Shown here: piece after piece, positions 37,201 through 44,435 of the stretch | How the letters are laid out: every line of letters begins with the position of its first letter | How positions within the stretch are numbered: position 1 is the first letter of the stretch | DNA from: Myxococcales bacterium | GTDB taxonomy: Bacteria; Myxococcota_A; Polyangia; Palsa-1104; JAEUJZ01 | Reading direction: 5' to 3' | Length of the DNA: 64,000 nucleotides | NCBI GenBank assembly: GCA_016794505.1 | Contig: JAEUJZ010000036.1 | Span: forward strand, 62,001 to 126,000 | Notes under the pieces: generated by a model | Database searches by the model: none | Told to the model about the DNA's origin: nothing | The model's input: the letters and a program-made list of their open reading frames with translations, nothing else | Position numbers and translations under genes: made by a program

Positions 37201-37514
37201 CGCCGATTGGCTACGCCGAAAAGCAGATCGCCAACGAGGCCTCGCGCATCAAGCGCGCCATTCCCAGCAAGCTGCAGGGCCAGCTGTTGCCGCATGCCAT
37301 GGAGTGCTCGGCAGCAGCGCTCGACTTTGAAGGCATCAGCGAGCTCATCACGCTGGCCAGCCATCACGCCGGCCTGGCCCTGACGGGCGACATCGGCAGC
37401 GCGATGTCCATGCTGCGACGCAAAGGCGGCGGTAGCGAGCGTCTAGTCGACGATCTCTTGCGCTTTGCAGTCAGCGAAGAATTCGCCGAGCTCCGCCGCA
37501 TCGTCACCGCATAG
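31218..37514 (+). CDS. giant tetratricopeptide-repeat protein (2098 aa), paralogue of the preceding one
   Basis: Starts at GTG 31218 with an SD (GGAGGAG) overlapping the upstream stop region. Residues ~1-480 are Pro/Ala/Ser/Glu-rich and disordered, with a short acidic EDFYDNIVVE segment. From ~480 to ~1830 it is continuous TPR-type helices (FADALECRPGHP-like units such as RAAERFAHALECRPGHPVAK and HYTRVLQLQPQNLLALNKVA). The C-terminal ~250 residues match the domain ending the previous protein: LFRLLAEPLHKLYAGDSKKLAALGVDRRERL, and final LLRFAVSEEFAELRRIV against LLSFAVSEDILTIRRDL. No catalytic motif is visible. The disordered leader distinguishes it from its twin and could be a phosphorylation or interaction region (inference). 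Function unknown. Confidence 0.78.
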   Translation: MPPAEQDGKKPAPSQNAAADAAPASENDFDWDKAIEEWDPSFFGEGPSVGLDVGPDPSLGVVVPSQSGPVKGLSLPAQATTKGASASAPSTAEPSPAAAVPQTSAATEVAGTASAKEATHASPRGPSPSTTPPVSGSGTSDAEAAPLPPPPALVAPAIEIEVDLSQTPLRSSQMETLDRVETTLAMDAGEMDRLAAMLRGDERPAQPTASEPAASPAVAKPLVSATPAPAAVGRPEEEDFYDNIVVEAASGSKRTPALAVQADSNKTPEIAPPAEAVQATKAEPEPAQVIQPRRSAAASFAPPPSYDDDEELAIHVEVAPAIEPTPSPVLDQAVVAPRPAPASLAAPSDASARPAPAEAQPVAAQVSTVPAPEPTGTSAVRPPQAAPSLAAAVTPATVAVAAPAVPSEHAQSAAASAQAVEPPASLKPTTSAASRPAQALSPRRIPLPAIDKLPPPSLTRPSAAGAPEASLRRQFQSLLQAERELLQSRDPKRAGQMSIAAARQSEALREASDALDHYRAAQDSIPTLKAALRGSRRVLSWPGPTSQPDEATAYLDRELERSSASEAQGLSLIRAELQRVQGQLSESAESFARLAKSAGQTAGRTGATAALLGLCDVALARDAEQDVSAALDALQNVPQLSAPLVTALQLCRARHEEAAGRSAQARTRYEAVVSSSGGTVLSASLGLLRCAVPMGKGQPAAGSTAYGALLKARLPRGLHQAIARQHALHEAEPQRPALLQQDHDPADWLTAEEVALSHEASGDFAAAAAAYLKLAESVRDPLQRSLALASAGEAFFRSEHLDDARRALLDALKQASAADIDVDAFALRLLERICFRQGRMDDLLSLYGSETGLPRQRAAYMHYLAGSSQLQRTAEAGAAPSAESRAAGMAQLQKAVQLCPDFAPALLLLCDHLLADGRSVEAARLLLAASEAEDEDASRAQRLLQQSYREDAARLFRTAARPSDAARALLGQADSVASLLPATRWRLAALAPLLGDDSALAEQVANVLAIEAEQTPYRPRVPALWYARGILLSGSHTAVQPSLGPVEDSFRRTLLADPGHAAALLALHLRALHCPPDQLAHSPLVHVVLDGLRTRMEKAGGRPEAMLWALRLGAAQEFEARDAASALMTYKHLRTFAKEHAALVGLEDTLFVTAWRAGHAVDSLEHELQVEQDPDRRYALLILLGEQLEAQGHPARAAERFAHALECRPGHPVAKACLVRAYQAASLFAELDAFTARELKEATDVNTRVGAYERQARLAMQRSDSEGLINAYRNVLTFDTNNHAAMRALERHFIASQQWGELVHLYEQMGLTATDTAYGVQIHLDRARLRERLVRQGHGDASTLENELENDFRLALYRDRHCLPALRSLLAAALSKKDALQAATLCKNAAEQLAATGDIPGHEHGDARSAAVFHLHAAEAKIQASQPSEEVLDSYRAALKLMPDLIPALRGLLHFAILHQEFATVADAAEGLASGLHDADERYLHYMLAGVVSQELLKDTTRARRAFSAALRLLPDRDEAFERLRVSYNNDPSGPGNAKALADLLSERLQNSNDPPAQKSSLRLELSQLLLGPLADRQRARAELELAVAATPDHPAALYTLGKLLTDDREWARAAELLERYSQSEQRPSQLVALHLLLADMYQEHLADTQRAIIHYTRVLQLQPQNLLALNKVADLFLAQQKLQGVLPILRRLVKYTDDKAKRIAYYHRIAALSEQEKDTRGALEALRQAVDTDPMHLPAIGELAKFYIRQSDLSSMRIHLDRAAARFRPILRERPRDAAALNALLQIFIWRGQSDSAQVTASVLQTLGHTLPPEVLAQLDKLPPRKEPTKNGLLDSSLDDVLFPARVAPGFRALFRLLAEPLHKLYAGDSKKLAALGVDRRERLPRSGHPVRDLANKIAAGFGIEDFDVYITAAQRTDEDGKKGPLCTLEALDHPTLILSHSLIDGASEAERRFLLGGLLKIVQSQLVLPLSLNAYDLGLVIGSLVRLYVPSYTPIGYAEKQIANEASRIKRAIPSKLQGQLLPHAMECSAAALDFEGISELITLASHHAGLALTGDIGSAMSMLRRKGGGSERLVDDLLRFAVSEEFAELRRIVTA

Positions 37515-37599
37515 CCAAAGCGCTCTGCGCCCCCCATCCCTTGCGATCTCGACGCAGCGACCGCGACAGAGCGCCGCTCTGCAGAGGCAGTGGCGCCTG

Positions 37600-38247
37600 T
37601 TACAGCGGTGCCGGCTGCAGCGCGGGCGTCGCGATCTGACGACGCAGGGCCACAATGTACTGCTCGATCGAGTCCTTGCGCGAGCCCTGCGGCTTGACGA
37701 TGCGCGCCTCGGCAAAGCTGGCGCGGCAGCGCTTGAGCAGCTTGGGAAAATCAGGGCCTTGAAACAGCTTGCCGACAAAGTGGCCACCGGGAACCAGAAG
37801 CTGCTCGGCCAGCTCTAGCGCTCGTTCGAACAGCGCTTCCGAGCGGGACTGATCCATGTGGCGGATGCCCGAGGTATCCGGCCCCATGTCCGACAGCACC
37901 ACGTCGAACGCGGCAAGCTCACCGCGCAGCACGTCGGGCGCGATGGAAAAAACGTCGCCGATCACAATGCGGCAGTGCGGGACGGTAACGCCGAGCGGCT
38001 CGCGATCGAGACCGACCAGGCTTGCGGTTCCCCCCGTCCGCCGGTCCACGTACTGCAGCCAGGACCCCGGCCGACAGCCCAGATCCAAGACCCGCAGCCC
38101 GTGGCGACCGGGCGGAAACAGGTGGTACTTCTCGTCGATCTCCAAGAGCTTGTAGACCGAGCGGGCCGCGAAGCGATCGCGGCGCGCCCGCTCGTAGAAA
38201 TGATCGTGGCGACCGGCACGATCGCGAAGAGATCCCGCCGATCCCAT
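37600..38247 (-). CDS. rlmE: RlmE/FtsJ-type 23S rRNA (uridine-2'-O-)-methyltransferase
   Basis: A 215-residue SAM-dependent methyltransferase that 2'-O-methylates U2552 of 23S rRNA in E. coli, a late step of large-subunit maturation. The catalytic K-D-K-E set is complete: Lys33 ([10 protein letters not shown]), Asp120 ([11 protein letters not shown]), Lys160 ([10 protein letters not shown]) and Glu195 (DSIEQYIV). SAM motif I is [11 protein letters not shown]. It begins 9 bp after the stop of rplC on the same strand, so the two are probably co-transcribed, which links a ribosomal protein with an rRNA-modifying enzyme. Related FtsJ enzymes act on other RNAs, but length and motifs fit RlmE. Confidence 0.88.
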   Translation of the reverse strand: MGSAGSLRDRAGRHDHFYERARRDRFAARSVYKLLEIDEKYHLFPPGRHGLRVLDLGCRPGSWLQYVDRRTGGTASLVGLDREPLGVTVPHCRIVIGDVFSIAPDVLRGELAAFDVVLSDMGPDTSGIRHMDQSRSEALFERALELAEQLLVPGGHFVGKLFQGPDFPKLLKRCRASFAEARIVKPQGSRKDSIEQYIVALRRQIATPALQPAPL

Positions 38248-38256
38248 GGAGACCCG

Positions 38257-39006
38257 TTACTTCTTCTTGGCTGCGGCCGCTGCTGGCTTCTTGGCAGCGC
38301 CCTTTTTGGCCTTGGTCTCTTCCACGTCACCGCCCATGCGAACCGGGCCCGTGCGCTTGATGGCGTTGCGCACCGTGACATAGCCGTTCTTGCCACCGGG
38401 GACCGAGCCGTAGATCAGCAGCAGACCCGACTCGTCCTGGACCTCCATCAGCGCCAAGTTCTGCACCGTGCGACGGACATCGCCCATATGACCGGTCATG
38501 CGCTTGCCCTTGTGGACGCGGCCGGGGGTCAAGCGGCAGCCGATCGAGCCACCGTGGCGGAAGAACTCGTGCGAGCCGTGGCTGTTCACCGACGCGGCCA
38601 TGTGGTGACGCTTGATGACGCCCTGAAAGCCCTTGCCTTTGCTGGTGCCCACGACGTCGACATAGGTGCCGGCCTTGAAGATCTTTGACAGCGGCACCGA
38701 AGCGCCCACTTCGAACTGATCGAGCTGCTTGGCATCCAGGCGAATCTCGCGGACCCAGCGCGGTGGCTTGATGTTCTGCTTGCTGACGACGCCGGTCTCG
38801 GCGCGGTTGCACAGACGCAGCGGCTTTTCGCCATAGCCCAAGCGGATGGCGGCGTAGCCGTGCTTGTCCGGCGTACACTTGGAAAGCACCACGCAGTTCC
38901 CGGCATGCACGACGGTGACACCGACGCGGTTGCCTTCAGCCGAGAAGATCTGGGTCATGCCCAGCTTCTTCCCAATGATCCCAGTACGAAAGACGGTCTT
39001 GGCCAT
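38257..39006 (-). CDS. rplC: 50S ribosomal protein L3
   Basis: A 249-residue ribosomal protein that nucleates large-subunit assembly near the peptidyl-transferase centre. It starts TGIIGKKLGMTQIF and carries the signature loop with FFRHGGSIGCRLTPGRVHKGKRMTGHMG, then VQNLALMEV. A Lys/Ala-rich tail (AKKGAAKKPAAAAAKKK) extends beyond the usual end. CAGGAG precedes the ATG at 39006, and the longer frame upstream is non-coding. Unusually, it is not within an S10-type cluster: no rplD, rplW or rpsJ is nearby, and its neighbours are rlmE (9 bp downstream) and dapB. A promoter and leader hairpin lie upstream. It may be the only rplC or a second copy. Confidence 0.93.
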   Translation of the reverse strand: MAKTVFRTGIIGKKLGMTQIFSAEGNRVGVTVVHAGNCVVLSKCTPDKHGYAAIRLGYGEKPLRLCNRAETGVVSKQNIKPPRWVREIRLDAKQLDQFEVGASVPLSKIFKAGTYVDVVGTSKGKGFQGVIKRHHMAASVNSHGSHEFFRHGGSIGCRLTPGRVHKGKRMTGHMGDVRRTVQNLALMEVQDESGLLLIYGSVPGGKNGYVTVRNAIKRTGPVRMGGDVEETKAKKGAAKKPAAAAAKKK

Positions 39007-39044
39007 GGTTTGACTCCTGTTGAATGCGGAGACGTGGGTGGATT

Positions 39045-39060
39045 GCCCGTCGAGACGGGC
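39045..39060 (-). promoter_or_regulatory. hairpin in the rplC leader
   Basis: Perfect 6-bp stem GCCCGT / ACGGGC with a CTCG tetraloop on the minus strand, about 40 bases before the rplC ATG. It could contribute to feedback control of this ribosomal-protein mRNA; no mimic of a known ribosomal-protein binding site was recognised. Confidence 0.4.
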
Positions 39061-39107
39061 GCGGTGAGCGGTTCGGGCCAACGAACATCACCGAAGAAAA
39101 GTGAGCA

Positions 39108-39138
39108 CTTATCCTCTCTACCCGCGAGGAGAAGTCAA
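39108..39138 (-). promoter_or_regulatory. candidate promoter of rplC-rlmE
   Basis: On the minus strand TTGACT (39138-39133) precedes GATAAG (39113-39108) with a 19-base spacer, or GGATAA with 18. It is the only good -35-like element between dapB and rplC, and lies ~100 bases before the rplC start. Confidence 0.45.
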
Positions 39139-39278
39139 GCGCGAAGTAGGTTCCCAATCCGCAGACAGGCTGCGGATCGAAACGACGCGGACACAGACGC
39201 GAAACAAGCGAGGGGAAGCGGTGGAGTGATCGCGAGGGGCGTGGATCGCAGAGGGGTACGGGCCGGGCGAGCGGCTGG

Positions 39279-40163
39279 CTATTTCAGTTCCAGCACATCT
39301 TCCATGTCATAGAGCCCCGGCGGCTTGCCGGCCACCCAGCGCGCGGCGCGCAGCGCGCCTTGAGCAAAGACCTCACGCGAGCTTGCGCGGTGTGAAAGCT
39401 CGATGCGCTCGCCATTGCCCAGCAGCATGACCGTGTGATCTCCCGCGACATCGCCGCCGCGGACGGAAAAGACACCGATTTCGCCCGTGGGTCGCGCGCC
39501 CAAGATGCCTTCGCGCCCGGTGCGAATGGCGGATGGCGCCACACCGATCTGGCCGCGGCTGGAATCGATGGCATCTGCCAGAAGCAGGGCTGTCCCCGAC
39601 GGTGCATCGCGCTTGTGGCGGTGATGGATCTCGACGATCTCGGCGTCATAGTCGGGCAGAACGGCAGCAGCACGGCGCAAAAGACCGATGAGGACATTGA
39701 TCCCCGGCGACATGTTGGCCGAATGAACGACTGGAATGCGCTCGGACGCAGCCGCAATCGCGGACAGCGCGGCTTGATGCAGACCGGTGGTACCAATGAC
39801 CAAGGCCACCCCGGCTGCCGCGGCTGCTGGTGCCAACATCGCCGTCGCTGCAGGGGTCGAAAAGTCGATGATCACCTGGCAGATGCGCATGGCACTTGCG
39901 ATATCACAGCTTGCGCTCACACCGACGGCACCAAAGCCAACAAGCGGGCCGATGTCTCGCCCAAGCTGTGCGTTGTTGGTCGGCACCAAGGCCGCCACCA
40001 GCGCCGCCGAGATATCCATGGGATCGACGGGATCAAGAAGCTCTCGCACGACCATCTGTCCCATGCGGCCAAGAGCGCCGTAGACCCCAACCCGAACCGC
40101 GGCTCCCGAGACGGCGGAGACCTCGCCCTTGCCGAAGCTACTTGCCGAAGGTGCGCTGCTCAT
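39279..40163 (-). CDS. dapB: 4-hydroxy-tetrahydrodipicolinate reductase
   Basis: A 294-residue NAD(P)H-dependent reductase of lysine and diaminopimelate (cell-wall) synthesis. The nucleotide-binding loop VGVYGALGRMGQ lies at 25-36, after a ~20-residue leader. The catalytic segment EIVEIHHRHKRDAPSGTALLLADAI (around 176-200) carries His180, His181, Lys184 and the substrate-binding SGTA. VIGTTGLHQ and SANMSPGINVL are also family hallmarks. The ATG overlaps the dapA stop as ATGA (40160-40163), giving a dapA-dapB operon with translational coupling. It consumes the product of DapA, so the two genes encode consecutive steps. Confidence 0.95.
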   Translation of the reverse strand: MSSAPSASSFGKGEVSAVSGAAVRVGVYGALGRMGQMVVRELLDPVDPMDISAALVAALVPTNNAQLGRDIGPLVGFGAVGVSASCDIASAMRICQVIIDFSTPAATAMLAPAAAAAGVALVIGTTGLHQAALSAIAAASERIPVVHSANMSPGINVLIGLLRRAAAVLPDYDAEIVEIHHRHKRDAPSGTALLLADAIDSSRGQIGVAPSAIRTGREGILGARPTGEIGVFSVRGGDVAGDHTVMLLGNGERIELSHRASSREVFAQGALRAARWVAGKPPGLYDMEDVLELK

Positions 40164-41098
40164 GAAACCAGCTCCATCTGAACCAAGAGGGCCCGCAGCT
40201 TGGCCTGCCCTGACTCAGACATCGGAACCAGGGGCAGGCGCAATGCAGACGACACGGAACTGCCATACATCATAGCGAGAGCCGCCTTGGTCGGGATCGG
40301 GTTCGGCTCACTAAATAGCGCGTCGGCCAACGGAACGAAGCGGCGGTGTAGTTGCAGCGCCAAGGCGGCGTTGCCTGCTTGATGCGCGGCTAGGATGTCT
40401 GCTGTAAGCCGCGGGGCGACGTTGCTGACGACGGACACGGTGCCGCGAGCCCCCACGCAGTACAGGGGATGGTTGATCGCGTCTTCCCCCGAAAGCACGG
40501 TGATGCGGTCGCCCACCTTGCGCAAGATGGCGTCGGTGCGCTGCACGCTGCCGGTGGCTTCCTTCAACGACACGACTTCCGGCACATCGCACAGACGGGC
40601 GACGGTGTCCGGCAACAGATCGCAGCCCGTACGAGCCGGCACGTTGTACAGCATGATGGGCGCACCCAGCTTGGCGATGGCTGAAAAGTGCTGCACCAAG
40701 CCCTCTTGCGGTGGGCGGTTGTAGTACGGCGTGACGGCCAAGAGCCCCTGCACGCCCACCCGCAGCGCGGCCCGCCCTAGCTCGACGGACTGCGCGGTCG
40801 ATGGCGAGCCAATGCCGGCCAGCACCGGAACGCGACCCGCGGCGGCCTCGACAACGATGCGAATGACGCGCTCTTGCTCGGCGGGGCTCATGGTCGCGGC
40901 TTCGCCCGTTGTGCCGCAGGCCACCAAGCCCGACACGCCGCCCAGGATCTGCTGCTCGACCAGCGTCGCCAATGCACGCTCATCGATCCGTGGTATAGCG
41001 TCCCCGGAAAGCGCAATGTTCTCGTCGCTGTCATGGGCCCGCATCGGCGTCACCAGCGCCGTAAATACTCCGTGAAAACCCGCGCGAATGGGCTGCAT
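40160..41098 (-). CDS. dapA: 4-hydroxy-tetrahydrodipicolinate synthase
   Basis: A 312-residue TIM-barrel aldolase condensing pyruvate with aspartate semialdehyde, the committed step of lysine/DAP synthesis. Schiff-base Lys179 sits in VVSLKEATGS. The proton-relay Tyr is in MLYNVPARTG, the pyruvate-binding loop GTTGEAATM is at 62-70, and YYNRPPQEG is present. The ATG at 41098 (MQPIRAGFHGVFTALVTP) matches the family N-terminus, although the frame runs upstream to 41290. The stop overlaps the dapB start (ATGA). The upstream region is shared with a divergent CRTAC1-like lipoprotein gene. Confidence 0.95.
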   Translation of the reverse strand: MQPIRAGFHGVFTALVTPMRAHDSDENIALSGDAIPRIDERALATLVEQQILGGVSGLVACGTTGEAATMSPAEQERVIRIVVEAAAGRVPVLAGIGSPSTAQSVELGRAALRVGVQGLLAVTPYYNRPPQEGLVQHFSAIAKLGAPIMLYNVPARTGCDLLPDTVARLCDVPEVVSLKEATGSVQRTDAILRKVGDRITVLSGEDAINHPLYCVGARGTVSVVSNVAPRLTADILAAHQAGNAALALQLHRRFVPLADALFSEPNPIPTKAALAMMYGSSVSSALRLPLVPMSESGQAKLRALLVQMELVS

Positions 41099-41272
41099 CG
41101 CAGTCTTCTTTCGTGGTTGGTTCCAGTCTGTACGTGCTCGTGTCGGCGCAGCGATCTCGGTGAATCCGGGCGGCGCGGCCACGCTCGCTGTGTACGCTAC
41201 GCCAATGTCGGCCGGGGGGGAACTGCCGACCCGCGGCTGCGCGGCCACAGCCAGTGCGACGAACTTTGTAAG

Positions 41273-43288
41273 ATGGTCCCTATGCCGCAATCACCCGTCG
41301 CATCCCGACCGATTCCTGCGCAGACACGGCCCGCACGGACGGCCTGTGCAGCGCTCCGTCGCCTTGGCCTGTGGGGCCTGGGCCTGGGCCTTGGCCTCGC
41401 CAGTTGCATCGAGGTCGGCCCGCATGCGCCGCTGGGACCGAACCTGCCGACCAGCCCCGGCAACAACCCAAGCTGCCGCGCAAGTACCCCGCTGCCAGCC
41501 GGTCGTCTGTTCACCGACATCACTGAGCTTTCCGGCCTGCGCGGCATCACAGGGATTCGCGTTGCCTCGGCCGATCTCAACGGCGATGGCTGGCCCGATC
41601 TGATCGTGCATGGCAGCGGCAACGTACGCGACAAGGCCCCGAACTACATGCGGCGTCTGCTGATCAACGACCACGGACGCTTCGTCGATCGCACCGATGC
41701 ATCCGGCCTGCGCGCCGGACGAGACGGCGCCGACGTCGGTCGCCTGAGCCATGGCGTGGTCTTTGGCGACGTCGACAACGATGGTGACATCGACCTTTTT
41801 TCGACTGCGTACCAAGACGGGACGGCGAAGCCGCCGGCCGATCGCGATCGCGGCGAGGTGTTCCTCAACGACGGGCAAGCGCACTTCACGCTGGCCGCCG
41901 AGAGCGATCTGCAAGCCAAGGCCCTGCCCGGTGCAGGCCTAAGCTTCCTCGACTTCGATCGCGACGGCGTGCTCGATCTGTTTCTGAGCACTTGGTACGA
42001 CCCCGATCCCAACAGCATCGAAGGCGCCGGCAACTACCTGTATCGCGGGCTAGGCGGCGGTCGCTTCGCTGACGTCAGCACCAAGGCGGGCGTGCTGCGC
42101 CCAGGCATTGGCCTCGACGAACGCAAATACCTTGCAGGCGAAAATCGCCGCGCCGCGTATGGCTCCACCGTCTGCGATATCGACAGCGATGGCTGGCCTG
42201 ACGTGCTGGTCAGCGCCTATGGCCGCGGCTGGAACGAGCTGTGGCGCAACCAAGGCGATGGCACGTTCCGCGAGATCGGCTTTAAGACGTCGGTCGCCTC
42301 CGACGACAACGTCAGCTACCAAAGCGACAATCAGTTCTACCTTTGCTACTGCAAAGAACATCCGGGCATGTGTCCGCCCGAGACCGCCCCGCCGCGCATC
42401 AACTGCTCGCGCTATGCCTGGACACCGGGCTTCGACGATCAGCCCGCGCGAAACGGCGGCAATACCTTTACGACGGCCTGCGGCGACATCGACAACGACG
42501 GCGACATGGATCTAATGCACGCCGAGATCCGCCACTGGCACATCGGGCAGTCCAGCGATCCATCGCAGCTCATCCGCAACGAGCTATCGGCCGGCAGCGG
42601 TCTGCGCTTTACGCGCCTGCCCAACGCGCAGACTGGCTTGCTGCGACCGATGACCACGCCCAGCTGGAACGAAGGCGACATGGAAGTTGGTTTCTTTGAC
42701 TTCGACAACGACGGGCGCAAGGACATCTATCTTTCGTCCTCGGACTATCCCGACACGTGGGGCACGCTGTTCCGCCAAGGTCCCGACGGCACGTTCACTG
42801 CGCTGCCTGATTCCGGCGTGCGCCACTATCACGCGCATGGCTTTGCGGCAGTCGACATCGATCGCGATGGCGATCTGGATCTGATCATCGCGACTAGCAC
42901 TTTTCGCTGCGGCGGCGATCCGAAGTGCCCCGCCACCCAAGAGGTGCGCGTGTATCGCAACGATGTGGGCCAGCAGCAGAACTATCTGCAGCTTCGCCTG
43001 CGCGGCAGCGCCAGCCCCACAGGAAAAGGCGGCGCCAACGTCGCGGGCATCGGCGCACGCGTGACCGTGCGAGCCGGTGGAGCAGCCCAAGTGCAAGAGG
43101 TCTCGGGCGGCTATGGCCACTTTGGCCTGCAGCATGACACCGTGCTGCACTTCGGCTTGGGTGCAAGCTGCGCCCCCGACGAAATCGAAGTCCGCTGGCC
43201 CGATGAAAAAGGCAGCACCGAGATCTTTCGCAGCATACCCGGCAATCGCGGGATCGAGCTTCAACAAGGCACCGGCAGTCCGCGCTAG
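41273..43288 (+). CDS. CRTAC1-like lipoprotein: FG-GAP/VCBS repeats plus ASPIC/UnbV domain
   Basis: A 671-residue exported lipoprotein. The signal peptide ends in lipobox LGLASC. Repeated calcium-binding FG-GAP motifs follow: ADLNGDGWPDLIV, GDVDNDGDIDLFS, LDFDRDGVLDLFLS, CDIDSDGWPDVLV, GDIDNDGDMDLMH, DFDNDGRKDIYLS and DIDRDGDLDLIIA. They build a seven-blade beta-propeller. The C-terminal ASPIC/UnbV domain reads NYLQLRLRG, IGARVTVRAGG, QEVSGGYGHFGLQHDTVLHFGLG and EVRWPD. Such proteins are envelope or surface adhesion/assembly factors; the partner is unknown. An insert of Cys residues (YLCYCKEHPGMCPP) lies in one blade. ATGs at 41273 and 41282 are both possible. It is divergent from dapA. Confidence 0.85.
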   Translation: MVPMPQSPVASRPIPAQTRPARTACAALRRLGLWGLGLGLGLASCIEVGPHAPLGPNLPTSPGNNPSCRASTPLPAGRLFTDITELSGLRGITGIRVASADLNGDGWPDLIVHGSGNVRDKAPNYMRRLLINDHGRFVDRTDASGLRAGRDGADVGRLSHGVVFGDVDNDGDIDLFSTAYQDGTAKPPADRDRGEVFLNDGQAHFTLAAESDLQAKALPGAGLSFLDFDRDGVLDLFLSTWYDPDPNSIEGAGNYLYRGLGGGRFADVSTKAGVLRPGIGLDERKYLAGENRRAAYGSTVCDIDSDGWPDVLVSAYGRGWNELWRNQGDGTFREIGFKTSVASDDNVSYQSDNQFYLCYCKEHPGMCPPETAPPRINCSRYAWTPGFDDQPARNGGNTFTTACGDIDNDGDMDLMHAEIRHWHIGQSSDPSQLIRNELSAGSGLRFTRLPNAQTGLLRPMTTPSWNEGDMEVGFFDFDNDGRKDIYLSSSDYPDTWGTLFRQGPDGTFTALPDSGVRHYHAHGFAAVDIDRDGDLDLIIATSTFRCGGDPKCPATQEVRVYRNDVGQQQNYLQLRLRGSASPTGKGGANVAGIGARVTVRAGGAAQVQEVSGGYGHFGLQHDTVLHFGLGASCAPDEIEVRWPDEKGSTEIFRSIPGNRGIELQQGTGSPR

Positions 43289-43319
43289 CGCAGTCGTCGC
43301 GACGTTTTCGCAGCCGCGC

Positions 43320-44435
43320 TTAGCGCTTCGCTGTGGCTCGTCCGTAGCGCTGGATCAGCAGCACGACACTCACGATGCCGACGGTGCCGCCGCCCAGCGC
43401 CAGCAGCACATCTGAAGCAAGGGCCAGCGACCGCACACGCGCCTGCTGATCGATCAGGCTGCTTGGGGCCACGCCGGCATAGGGCGTGTCCTGCAGCGAT
43501 CGAGCCTCCAAAAGGGCCGCAATCCCTGTCGCTGTGCCCCCCACGATCAGCGCACCTCCGGTCGCGATTCCCGCCCAGAAATACGCCGGCACGGGCCGCC
43601 GTGTAGCCCCAAGCCCACCGGCCGAATCAGCGCTGCGCGCGGCCTGGTCAGGCTGTGGCTCGCGCACGCTCGGCGGCGCAAGAACAGGTGCCGCCCCTTG
43701 GTTTGCAGGCGGGCTCTGGGACGATGGCTGAAGCGGACCGGCCGCAGGAACAGCCTCTGGGGTGGGCGCTGCACTCGCCGACGGATGGCCGACCGCCGTG
43801 CCCGCCGCATGAGCAGCAGCTTGGTCTGTCGGTGCTGAGGGCACCGGCTCGTTTGCTTTGTCCCTCACCGCAGCTTGCGCAGTCCCTGGCGCGGGCGCCC
43901 CCTTGCTTGCCGCAGCCGGCTCGGCAGGCGGCTTCTCCGTCGGTGTGTTAGGTGCCGTGGTGCTTGGTGACGTGGCCTCACTGCGTGCTGCAGCGGACGC
44001 TTCCTCGGGCTTTGCGCTCTCGGCTGGCGACGGCTCAGCCTGCGCCTTTTCCGCCTGCGCGATGTAGTCATGGACGGTCTGCAGCCGGTCGCTTGGCCCC
44101 TTTGGCTCGTCGGCGAGATAGCGACGATAGTGCGAAAGTGCTTCGCCATAGCGTCCCAGCTTGTGCAGCGTGCGCCCAATGTTGATCAGAAGCCAGGGAA
44201 CAGGTCGCCGATGATACGCGCCTTGGTACGCGGCCAGAGCCGTCGCATAGTCGCCGCTCTTCGACAGCCGACGCGCTTCTTCATATAGGCCGACGCAGAC
44301 CCCATCAGCCAAGCACGCATCTTCGCCAGGCCCTGGCTTGCGCGCCTGCGCCGTGTCGACGACACAGCAGATCGCAGCCGCGACCCACAGCGCCGACAGC
44401 GCATGGCGCTTAGTCTTCAAGTTCGATCGCAACAT
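43320..44435 (-). CDS. TPR membrane protein with long Pro/Ala-rich region
   Basis: A 371-residue exported protein. The ATG at 44435 gives a signal peptide (ALSALWVAAAICCVVDTAQA). Two TPR-like hairpins follow at ~40-120 (SGDYATALAAYQGAYHRRPVPWLLINIGRTLHKLGRYGEALSHYRRYL). A ~150-residue Pro/Ala/Thr/Ser linker precedes two hydrophobic helices near the C-terminus (YFWAGIATGGALIVGGTATGIAALL and LALASDVLLALGGGTVGIVSVVLLI). Its start overlaps the 3' end of the upstream PEGA kinase gene by 26 bp, so they are co-translated. It may be a partner or target of that kinase (inference). Confidence 0.72.
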   Translation of the reverse strand: MLRSNLKTKRHALSALWVAAAICCVVDTAQARKPGPGEDACLADGVCVGLYEEARRLSKSGDYATALAAYQGAYHRRPVPWLLINIGRTLHKLGRYGEALSHYRRYLADEPKGPSDRLQTVHDYIAQAEKAQAEPSPAESAKPEEASAAARSEATSPSTTAPNTPTEKPPAEPAAASKGAPAPGTAQAAVRDKANEPVPSAPTDQAAAHAAGTAVGHPSASAAPTPEAVPAAGPLQPSSQSPPANQGAAPVLAPPSVREPQPDQAARSADSAGGLGATRRPVPAYFWAGIATGGALIVGGTATGIAALLEARSLQDTPYAGVAPSSLIDQQARVRSLALASDVLLALGGGTVGIVSVVLLIQRYGRATAKR

